DNA from: JAETTH01 sp964455975
Lineage (GTDB): Bacteria; Bacillota; Clostridia; TANB77; CAG-508
Reading direction: 5' to 3'
Length of the DNA: 20,939 nucleotides
Assembly: GCA_964455975.1 (NCBI GenBank)
Contig: CAYVYP010000025.1
Span: 1 to 20,939, forward strand
The notes under the pieces were generated by a model. That model was not told where the DNA came from. It worked only from the letters and a program-made list of their open reading frames with translations, and ran no database searches. A program made the position numbers and the translations under genes. Of the stretch, positions 15,497-20,939 are shown piece by piece. How positions within the stretch are numbered: position 1 is the first letter of the stretch; the number at the start of each line of letters is the position of its first letter.

Positions 15497-16938
15497 TGCC
15501 AAGAGAAGATTTTGAAGTAGTTATAGGTTTAGAAGTTCATAGCGAACTTTCAACCAAAACAAAAATATTTTGCTCATGTCCAACAGAATTTGGTGGAAAT
15601 CCAAATACACATTGTTGCCCAGTTTGTATGGCAATGCCAGGAGCTCTTCCTGTATTAAATGAAAAAGTTGTAGAATATGCAGTAAAAGCTGGATTAGCAA
15701 TGAATTGTGAAATATCACAAGATAGTAAAAGTGATAGAAAAAATTACTTTTATCCAGATCTTCCAAAGTCTTATCAAATATCACAATTTGATAAACCACT
15801 TTGTAAAGAGGGTCATATAGATATCGATATAGACGGGGAACTAAAAACAATTAATATAGAAAGAATTCATATAGAAGAAGATGCAGGAAAATTAAATCAT
15901 GATGAATTTCAAGGAGGAAGTTTAGTAGACTTAAATAGAGCGGGAGTTCCTTTAATAGAGATAGTTTCTAAACCAGATTTAAGAAGTAGTAAAGAAGCGG
16001 AAGCTTATTTAAGAAAAATAAAATCAATACTTGAATACATTGAAGTATCTGATTGTAAAATGCAAGAGGGCTCACTTCGTGCAGATGTTAATGTTTCTGT
16101 AAGAAAAAAAGGTGAAACAAAATTAGGAACAAGAACAGAAATGAAAAATATGAACTCATTTAGAAGTATTGTAAGAGGGATAGAATATGAAATAGATAGA
16201 CAGGTGGATTTAATAGAAGATGGCGGAAAAGTTGAGCAAGAAACTTTAAGATGGGATGATGTATCTGGTAGAACTTTTTCTATGAGAGATAAAGAAGACG
16301 CACAAGATTATAGATATTTCCCAGAGCCAGATTTACTTCCTATAAAATTATCAACTGAATATATTGAGCAAATAAGAAAAACTCTTCCAGAATTACCAGA
16401 AACAAGAAGAGAAAGATATATAGAAGAATACAAATTATCTCAAAGAGATTCTAATTTATTAACAGCTTCAAAGTATCTATCAGATTTATTTGAAGAAGCA
16501 GAAAAAATTTGTAAAAATCCTAAAGCAGTAACAAATTGGATTTTATCAGATATTTCAAGAATATTAAATGAAAAAGAAATGGAAGCAAAAGACATACCTT
16601 TTAAAGCAGAAGATTTAGCACAATTAATATCTTTAATAGATAAATCAACAATAAATAGTGCAATTGCTAAAAAAGTATTGGAAAAAATGTTTGAAGAAGA
16701 AGAAAAAAATCCAAGTAAAATAATTGAAAAAAATGGTTGGATTCAAATTTCTGATGAATCACAAGTAAAGCAAGTAGTATTAAAAATATTAGAGGCAAAT
16801 CAACAATCAGTTTTAGATTTTAAAGCTGGAAAAGATAGAGCATTAGGATTTTTAGTAGGACAGGCAATGAAAGAAACAAAAGGAAAAGCAAATCCAAAGA
16901 TGTTAAATGAAATGTTTTTAGAAGAATTAAAAAAATAA
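15496..16938 (+). CDS. gatB: Asp/Glu-tRNA amidotransferase subunit B
   Basis: 480 aa, full length. GatB binds the misacylated tRNA, phosphorylates the carboxylate with ATP and amidates it. The N-terminal kinase-like core starts FEVVIGLEVHSELST, with the Cys cluster C26-x-C28 and C41-x2-C44 for zinc. The conserved MQEGSLRADVNVSVR and TEMKNMNSF motifs follow, and a C-terminal helical/YqeY-type tail (residues about 330-480) binds the tRNA. Last gene of the T-box operon; a strong terminator follows at 16977. Start is fixed by overlap with gatA and by GGAGGAG (15481-15487). Confidence 0.98.
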   Translation: MPREDFEVVIGLEVHSELSTKTKIFCSCPTEFGGNPNTHCCPVCMAMPGALPVLNEKVVEYAVKAGLAMNCEISQDSKSDRKNYFYPDLPKSYQISQFDKPLCKEGHIDIDIDGELKTINIERIHIEEDAGKLNHDEFQGGSLVDLNRAGVPLIEIVSKPDLRSSKEAEAYLRKIKSILEYIEVSDCKMQEGSLRADVNVSVRKKGETKLGTRTEMKNMNSFRSIVRGIEYEIDRQVDLIEDGGKVEQETLRWDDVSGRTFSMRDKEDAQDYRYFPEPDLLPIKLSTEYIEQIRKTLPELPETRRERYIEEYKLSQRDSNLLTASKYLSDLFEEAEKICKNPKAVTNWILSDISRILNEKEMEAKDIPFKAEDLAQLISLIDKSTINSAIAKKVLEKMFEEEEKNPSKIIEKNGWIQISDESQVKQVVLKILEANQQSVLDFKAGKDRALGFLVGQAMKETKGKANPKMLNEMFLEELKK

Positions 16939-16976
16939 TTTAAAAGAATAATCTTTAACTTTTCATATTTAATAAA

Positions 16977-17013
16977 AAACTCGCCAGTCATAATAATTAT
17001 GACTGGCGAGTTT
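16977..17013. terminator. Bidirectional terminator between gatB and the beta-helix gene
   Basis: Perfect 18-bp palindrome around 16995 (CTCGCCAGTCATAAT and complement). On the minus strand it is followed by a T6 run, so it is a strong terminator for the convergent minus-strand gene; the T run on the plus strand is shorter. Confidence 0.9.
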
Positions 17014-17014
17014 C

Positions 17015-17479
17015 TTAAAAGAATACTATTGTTTGTTTTCTTTCTTCGATTTTCTCATTGGGAGAACCGAACTGTGGATTTTTGCCAGAAACCATTCTGG
17101 GGGCAGTGCAATAATCAATTATTGCATTGTCGTCTACAGATATGCTTTTTTCCGATACCAAACTATTAGTAAAAAGAAGATCTCCAGCTTTAATTTTGCC
17201 TTTTGAAGAAATATCAGATATGGTGCAATCATCACCAATGATTATTTTTCCATCAGCATTAAGTTGGTAGGCATCAGAAAAATCTCCAATAAAAGCATTT
17301 TTTCCAACATAAACGCTACCTAGGTCAGCATAATCTCCAAGCCAAAGGCTTTGACCAACCTCGATAGATGCAAAGTCAGAGCAAATACCAAGGTAAAGGT
17401 TCCCTGTAATCCAAATGTCTTCCATTTCAACATAATCGCCACCAAAAACATCTGCATTAATTGGCATCTGTTGCTGCAT
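17015..17479 (-). CDS. Beta-helical, bactofilin-like protein (154 aa)
   Basis: I cannot assign a family firmly. Residues about 10-110 show a short-period pattern of Gly and aliphatic residues (NLYLGICSDFASIEVG, SLWLGDYADLGSVYVG, NAFIGDF, KIIIGDDCTISD, KIKAGDLLFT), as in right-handed beta-helix proteins such as bactofilins or hexapeptide-repeat proteins. The C-terminus is charged. Bactofilins polymerise near the membrane, so a scaffold role is possible. The start is the ATG at 17479, six bases after GGAGGT; an upstream ATG (17518) in frame overlaps a hairpin and has no ribosome site. Codons GCC, CCC and TCG are commoner than in neighbours, hinting at foreign origin. It is flanked by strong palindromes on both sides. 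Confidence 0.6.
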   Translation of the reverse strand: MQQQMPINADVFGGDYVEMEDIWITGNLYLGICSDFASIEVGQSLWLGDYADLGSVYVGKNAFIGDFSDAYQLNADGKIIIGDDCTISDISSKGKIKAGDLLFTNSLVSEKSISVDDNAIIDYCTAPRMVSGKNPQFGSPNEKIEERKQTIVFF

Positions 17480-17503
17480 AAAATTACCTCCACATTGTTT
17501 GTA

Positions 17504-17521
17504 CCCTTGAAAAGTCAAGGG
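17504..17521 (-). other. Hairpin in the 5' leader of the beta-helix gene
   Basis: Perfect 7-bp stem CCCTTGA / TCAAGGG with a 4-base loop, between a TATAAT on the minus strand (17547-17552) and the gene start. It could be an operator or an mRNA-stabilising 5' hairpin. Confidence 0.5.
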
Positions 17522-17575
17522 TTAATAAATAATTGCGTATAACAGTATTATATCACAAAAATTAAATTATGTAAA

Positions 17576-17827
17576 TCATACCATCTGTTTTTTTATAGTA
17601 TCTATTGCTAATCCACAAATAGTAAATTCAACAGCAAACATTAATCCTGTTTGAAACAGTTTTAAACCTATGTAATATAAATTTGGTGAGGAAATAAAAG
17701 ATTCATATGTAAATAGTAAAAAAGTAGCTAAAATGCATATTAAAATGGAAAATTTAACTCCTTTTTGAATAATTTTCACAACATCTTTTTCTAAATTTTT
17801 AAATTTTTCTATAAAAAAGTTTATCAT
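17576..17827 (-). CDS. Small membrane protein (83 aa)
   Basis: Unrecognised. Two hydrophobic segments are visible, residues about 24-42 (VKFSILICILATFLLFTY) and 54-72 (GLKLFQTGLMFAVEFTICGL), separated by a short polar loop; the N-terminus is Lys-rich and amphipathic. It is probably a two-pass inner-membrane protein with both ends inside. Ribosome site AGAGGT before ATG on the minus strand. It sits upstream of the beta-helix gene on the same strand with about 96 bases between, but that gene has its own likely promoter. Confidence 0.6.
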   Translation of the reverse strand: MINFFIEKFKNLEKDVVKIIQKGVKFSILICILATFLLFTYESFISSPNLYYIGLKLFQTGLMFAVEFTICGLAIDTIKKQMV

Positions 17828-17907
17828 AATAATACCTCTAATTTCAAATACTATATATATAATAACATAAAAAATATAGGTAAATCAAAGGTAATTAAAT
17901 CCAAAAA

Positions 17908-17914
17908 TGTCGAA
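17908..17914 (+). promoter_or_regulatory. Possible Spo0A box
   Basis: Exact TGTCGAA, 20 bases upstream of the -35 of the next promoter, the same arrangement as at 88-149. Confidence 0.35.
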
Positions 17915-17933
17915 AAGTGTAAGAATAAAATGA

Positions 17934-17962
17934 TTGACATAATTTTTAATATAATGTTTAAT
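17934..17962 (+). promoter_or_regulatory. Promoter of the DUF4160-DUF2442 pair
   Basis: Consensus TTGACA (17934-17939), 17-base spacer, TTTAAT (17957-17962), giving a leader of about 110 bases. Confidence 0.55.
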
Positions 17963-18078
17963 AATATATAGCTTAAACTTTTGGTTTTTGATTAAATTCT
18001 ATAGTCTTAATATCTATAAGACAAAAATCCCATATTGAAAAAATAAGAATAAACTGCTATAATATAGGAGGTTGATAA

Positions 18079-18345
18079 ATGCCAGTCATATCACAATTTT
18101 ATGGAATACTTATTTATATGTATAGAGAAATAGGAGGACATCATAATGAACCACATATACATATTAAGTATAATGAATATGAAATGTCAATTACATTTTC
18201 AGGTAAAATTTTAAATGGAAGAGTACCGAGTAAACAACTAAAACTTGTTGAAGCTTGGATTGCATTACATGAAGAAGAATTAAATGCAGCTTGGTATACA
18301 TACAATAATGATGGAGAAATTATAAAAATAAAAGGATTGGAGTGA
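18079..18345 (+). CDS. DUF4160 protein
   Basis: 88 aa, full length. DUF4160 proteins are small alpha/beta proteins nearly always paired with a DUF2442 partner and resemble two-gene toxin-antitoxin modules; function is not established. Typical features: the N-terminal ISQFYGI, HHNEPHIHIKYNEYE with its cluster of histidines, and KLVEAWIALHEEEL. The histidine cluster could bind metal or be catalytic. Ribosome site AGGAGG (18065-18070). The downstream DUF2442 gene starts five bases after the stop, so they are probably co-translated. Confidence 0.9.
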   Translation: MPVISQFYGILIYMYREIGGHHNEPHIHIKYNEYEMSITFSGKILNGRVPSKQLKLVEAWIALHEEELNAAWYTYNNDGEIIKIKGLE

Positions 18346-18350
18346 TTTTT

Positions 18351-18584
18351 ATGAAAAGACCAAAAGTGATAGCTGTTAAACCATTAGATAACTATAATTT
18401 AGTACTGAATTTTGATAACGGAGAAAAAAAATCTTTTGATGTTAAACCATATTTAAAATATAAAACATTTGAAAGTTTAAAAAATATAGAAATGTTTAAA
18501 ACGGTGAAGATAGCAGGGCTTTCAATAGAATGGTCTAATGGATTAGACATATGTCCAGATGAATTATATAATAATAGTAAATAA
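18351..18584 (+). CDS. DUF2442 protein
   Basis: 77 aa. Partner of the preceding DUF4160 protein. Family features are KVIAVKPLDNYNLVLNFDNG, the DVKPYLKY segment, FKTVKIAGLSIEWSNGLDI, and the terminal CPDELY. The start chosen is the ATG at 18351, after GGAG (18339-18342) in the end of the upstream gene; a GTG at 18342 in frame overlaps that ribosome site. Followed directly by a terminator, so the operon has two genes. Confidence 0.9.
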   Translation: MKRPKVIAVKPLDNYNLVLNFDNGEKKSFDVKPYLKYKTFESLKNIEMFKTVKIAGLSIEWSNGLDICPDELYNNSK

Positions 18585-18585
18585 G

Positions 18586-18616
18586 AAAAAAGAAATGGAA
18601 AATCCATTTCTTTTTT
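18586..18616. terminator. Bidirectional terminator between the DUF2442 gene and rpsT
   Basis: Perfect 14-bp stem AAAAAAGAAATGGA / TCCATTTCTTTTTT with loop AAA. T runs on both strands serve both convergent transcripts. Confidence 0.9.
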
Positions 18617-18642
18617 AATAAAAAACTATGCATAATTTTTCA

Positions 18643-18912
18643 TTATTTAGCTTCTAAACTATTTAATTTTTTTGCTAAATTAGATTTTTTTCTAGCTGCA
18701 GTATTTTTAACTATAACACCTTTTGTGCAAGCTTGATCTATTTTTTTAGTAGCATCTACAAATAATGTTTTAGCTTCTTCTAAATTTTTAGCTTCTACTG
18801 CTTGTTCAAACTTTTTAACAGCTGATTTATATCCTGATTTTATCATATTATTTCTTAATGTTTTTTTCTCAATGATAACAACACGTTTTTTTGCTGATTT
18901 AATATTTGGCAT
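18643..18912 (-). CDS. rpsT: 30S ribosomal protein S20
   Basis: 89 aa, typical length for S20, which binds the 5' domain of 16S rRNA early in small-subunit assembly. The sequence begins MPNIKSAKKRV, with the Lys-rich N-terminal helix, NNMIKSGYKSAVKKF in the middle and the KGVIVKNTAARKKSNLAKKL tail. Ribosome site AAGGAGGTG on the minus strand just before the ATG. A TATAAT on the minus strand (18938-18943) could be its promoter; a perfect 12-bp palindrome ATTAACGTTAAT (18946-18957) lies directly upstream of it. No in-frame CGG. Confidence 0.98.
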   Translation of the reverse strand: MPNIKSAKKRVVIIEKKTLRNNMIKSGYKSAVKKFEQAVEAKNLEEAKTLFVDATKKIDQACTKGVIVKNTAARKKSNLAKKLNSLEAK

Positions 18913-19095
18913 ATCTTAAAGCACCTCCTTTTAAGTAATTATACTATTAACGTTAATATTTTAACATGAATTGTAAATTTTGGCAAGTAATTACAGTAAA
19001 TTTAACCGCTTTTACTTCAATTCTTTTAAATTATAGCATAAAAACTAACATAATATTGTATAAATTGGAAATATTACTAATAATAGGAGGAGAAA

Positions 19096-19952
19096 ATGTT
19101 TTTTGAAATAATAAAATTTTTCTTTTATTCTTTATTAATAGTAGTGATTTCTAAATATATATTAATAAAAATATTAAGAAATTTAGCAGAAAGTTTAAAT
19201 TTAAGTTCAAAGGTAATAGGAAATATAACAGGAATAGCTACATCAATTCCAGAATTTTTAACAGTAATTTTTTCTGTTGCAGCTGGTTTTATAAACACTA
19301 GTATTTATAATATTTTGAGTTCTAATATAATAAATTTAGTTCAATATTTACGGAGCTACAATTATAAATAAAAATTATAAATATATTAAAAATACTGCTA
19401 TAAGAATAGATTTAATAATGACGATTATAACAATTTTAATTCCACTTGGAATAATTGCATTAAATATAGAAGTACGGGGTTATGATAATTCCAATTTATA
19501 TCTTGTTAGCAATATTATTTTATAAAATAAATATTAATGCACATAATTTATACTTAAAAAATCAAGATAAAAAATTAGAAGAAGAAGAAAGTAAAGTAAT
19601 AAAAGCTGAAAGTAAAAGATTAAGTAAGAAAACAGTTATTACATTAAAATATATTATTTTTTTAATTTTAACAGGAATGCTTTTGTTTTTTGTTGGAGAT
19701 AAATTAAGTTCTACATTAGAAAGCTTATGTTTAAGATTTAATGTATCTGAACTAATACTTGGAATACTATTAGGATTTACTACATCAATTCCAGAATTTA
19801 TAACTTTTTTTGAATCACAAAAACATTATAAAAAAGGAGAAAATGAATTTTTAGGAGTGATAGAATCTACCAATAATTTACTTACTTCTAATATTTTGAA
19901 TTTATTTGTAATTCAAGCAATAGGTATAATGTTGTATGCATTAATTAAATAA
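19096..19952 (+). CDS. CaxA/YrbG-type sodium/calcium exchanger, two +1 recoding sites
   Basis: Read with +1 shifts at 19351 and 19475 this is a 284-aa polytopic membrane protein of the Ca2+:cation antiporter superfamily. The two inverted alpha-repeats are visible: GIATSIPEFLTV with SSNIINLVQYLGATI (residues about 46-92), and GFTTSIPEFITFF with TSNILNLFVIQ (226-270). Between them is a charged cytoplasmic loop. It probably exchanges Ca2+ for Na+ or H+. Read literally it would be three fragments, the middle one without a start. Both shifts are needed to carry the frame through the middle of the protein, and the second occurs at CGGG, the only site not followed by A. Ribosome site AGGAGGAG. Confidence 0.88.
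19351..19354 (+). other. +1 recoding site 6 (TTA CGGA) in the exchanger
   Basis: In-frame CGG after Leu85. Skipping the C gives Gly86 and continues as LGATIIN; literal reading stops at 19369-19371. Confidence 0.82.
19475..19478 (+). other. +1 recoding site 7 (GTA CGGG) in the exchanger
   Basis: In-frame CGG after Val126, counted in the already shifted frame. Skipping the C gives Gly127 and joins the 158-aa C-terminal half. Confidence 0.8.
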
Positions 19953-20001
19953 AAGTTAAATTAGCAATAAAAAATAATATTAGCCATTATCAGTTCAATA
20001 T

Positions 20002-20075
20002 AAAATGCTAGCCTTTAGTCCGCACAGTACAAAACACTAGCATTTTTATCCGCTCATTACAAAATGCTAGCCCAA
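20002..20075 (+). repeat. Three tandem ~30-bp imperfect repeats with CTAGC cores
   Basis: Units start at 20002, 20031 and 20061 (period 29-30). Each begins AAAA-TG or CA-CTAGC; the first two also share TCCGC.CA.TAC. Further CTAG-containing motifs lie at 20150 and 20178, each near GATTGGGCG. The 304-base gap 19953-20256 contains no gene I can support; apart from these repeats it holds copy B of the dispersed repeat and a TATAAT at 20221-20226 before the next gene. Confidence 0.55.
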
Positions 20076-20083
20076 CGCAGGGA

Positions 20084-20147
20084 ACCTATTATTTTTACAG
20101 CAACGGCAGTAAAAAAATAGGTGACCGACGAGATTGGGCGGATTAAA
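20084..20147 (+). repeat. Dispersed repeat, copy B
   Basis: About 80 percent identical by eye to 676-740. Internally, CCTATTATTTTTAC and GTAAAAAAATAGG form an imperfect hairpin, followed by the conserved GGTGACCGACGAGATTGGG core. Confidence 0.5.
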
Positions 20148-20256
20148 AGCTAGTAATTAAGATTGGGCGAAAATTGAGCTAGTATTCGGAATTGTTTGGA
20201 ATAAATTTCTATTTTTTGCATATAATAGTAACAATTGTAAGAAAGGAAAAAGTTTG

Positions 20257-20532
20257 ATGGAAAAAAATTTTATAAAAGATTTTGAAATGATAGAAAAAAC
20301 TCAAGATGATAGAGAATTAGAATTATTATTAAATATTATAGAAACAAAAAGACAGCTAGAAGCCTCTAATAAAAATTTTGAATTTGCAGAAAATATAGAA
20401 TTAATAGATTATTACACATATCAAATAAAAGCATATAGAGCAAAATTAGATTATTTAGTAAAAAAAGCAAAAATAAAAGGAATAAGTTTAGATGTAATAA
20501 ATGGAATAGAGTTAAATTCTTATATAGCATAA
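20257..20532 (+). CDS. yaaL: DUF2508 (YaaL-like) protein
   Basis: 91 aa. Helical, charged protein of the YaaL/DUF2508 type, usually found directly upstream of bofA, as here. Visible features: ELELLLNIIETKRQLEASN, NFEFAENIELIDYYTYQIKAY, and the Lys-rich RAKLDYLVKKAK helix. Function is unknown. The start is the ATG at 20257, after GAAAGGAAAA; the adjacent TTG (20254) is less likely. Fifty-five bases separate it from bofA with no terminator, so they form an operon. Confidence 0.85.
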   Translation: MEKNFIKDFEMIEKTQDDRELELLLNIIETKRQLEASNKNFEFAENIELIDYYTYQIKAYRAKLDYLVKKAKIKGISLDVINGIELNSYIA

Positions 20533-20587
20533 GTAATATTTGTCCAACTTTAATCATACAAATGTTATTAAGGATAGGTGATTAAAA

Positions 20588-20848
20588 GTGGATGCAAATA
20601 CAATAATAGCATATTTAGCATGTATATGTTTTTTATTTATTTTTGGAAAAATATTTATTTTACCATTAAAAACTATATTAAAAATTATTTTAAATTCAAT
20701 ACTTGGAGGAGTTTTAATTGCTATAATAAATTTTATTGGAGGAATGTTTAATTTTCATATAGGATTAAATATTATTACGGCAATAATTATTGGATTATTA
20801 GGATTACCAGGTACAATTTTACTTATTATATTAAAATTATTTATTTAA
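20588..20848 (+). CDS. bofA: BofA family protein (pro-SigK processing regulator-like)
   Basis: 86 aa. In sporulating bacilli BofA inhibits the SpoIVFB protease that activates SigK in the mother cell. The family pattern is clear: ILKIILNSILGGVLIAIIN, then FIGGMFNFHIGLNIITA, then GLLGLPGTILLIILKL. Three hydrophobic segments fill most of the protein. The start is a GTG (20588) seven bases after AGGTG; no ATG is available near the N-terminus. BofA homologues also occur in genomes without full sporulation sets, so its presence is not proof of sporulation. Confidence 0.9.
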   Translation: MDANTIIAYLACICFLFIFGKIFILPLKTILKIILNSILGGVLIAIINFIGGMFNFHIGLNIITAIIIGLLGLPGTILLIILKLFI

Positions 20849-20852
20849 AAAG

Positions 20853-20884
20853 ACGCCAGTTACAACTTAAGTAACTGGCGTTTA
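20853..20884 (+). terminator. Terminator after bofA
   Basis: Perfect 11-bp stem ACGCCAGTTAC / GTAACTGGCGT with a 7-base loop and a short T run. Confidence 0.75.
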
Positions 20885-20900
20885 ATAACTTTAGAGTAAT

Positions 20901-20919
20901 CCCCCAGTTATACTGGGGG
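20901..20919. other. GC-rich hairpin at the window edge
   Basis: Perfect 8-bp stem CCCCCAGT / ACTGGGGG around loop TAT, unusually GC-rich here. It may be the edge of a repeat or mobile element continuing beyond the window. Confidence 0.4.
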
Positions 20920-20939
20920 ACTCGGAAAACTTATAGTTT

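Noticed and set aside
1091..19478. CGG reassigned to another amino acid, as in some bacteria
   Set aside because: Substituting any residue for CGG leaves the frame wrong; only skipping one base restores the downstream sequence at each site.
1091..19478. Sequencing or assembly error as the cause of the extra C
   Set aside because: Not excluded without reads, but the sites are not homopolymers or a fixed methylation-like motif (preceded by T at five and A at two), and common error types would not always create CGG in frame.
20002..20075. CRISPR array
   Set aside because: Period is only 29-30 with no separate spacers, repeats are imperfect and no cas genes are near.

Overview
The window is AT-rich, densely coding DNA from a low-GC Gram-positive bacterium, probably an uncultured clostridial or related gut Bacillota. 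Supporting signs are strong AGGAGG ribosome sites, a T-box leader, AspRS followed by GatCAB, BofA and a YaaL-like protein, a Spo0A-type DNA-binding domain, bifunctional AdhE, and arginine written mostly as AGA.

Layout: (1) 1-970: a small unknown gene behind possible Spo0A boxes, then a DinD gene remnant and the long leader of a surface gene. (2) 977-4474: a 962-aa leucine-rich-repeat protein with a prepilin-like N-terminus, and a membrane-anchored partner. (3) 4558-7170: adhE. (4) 7316-8100: an unknown gene and a stand-alone Spo0A effector domain, with different codon use. (5) 8200-11571: a complete diversity-generating retroelement (DGR): prepilin-like target with a C-terminal variable repeat, Avd-like accessory protein, template repeat and reverse transcriptase. 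(6) 11627-16938: T-box, aspS, gatC, gatA, gatB. (7) 16977-20919: a beta-helix protein, a small membrane protein, a DUF4160/DUF2442 pair, rpsT, a cation exchanger, a repeat-rich gap, and yaaL-like plus bofA.

The most unusual observation is about decoding. Four conserved genes (the LRR protein, adhE, aspS, the exchanger) look frameshifted at seven places. Every one follows the same rule: the reading frame meets an in-frame CGG codon, one base (the C) must be skipped, and translation resumes at the overlapping GGA or GGG glycine codon. I checked every CGG I could find: in the conserved genes no in-frame CGG is read as arginine, while CGA, CGT and CGC are. Four in-frame CGG codons that do read as arginine lie only in three accessory ORFs of different codon use. 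This suggests systematic +1 recoding (or four-base decoding) at CGG, possibly because no tRNA reads CGG. The mechanism is inference; the seven-fold pattern is directly visible.

The second system is the DGR. Its 135-bp variable and template repeats differ at 24 positions where the template has A, and at one non-A position in the 3' matching region. It diversifies a lectin-like domain on a prepilin-like anchor, which shares promoter and leader with the LRR surface protein.
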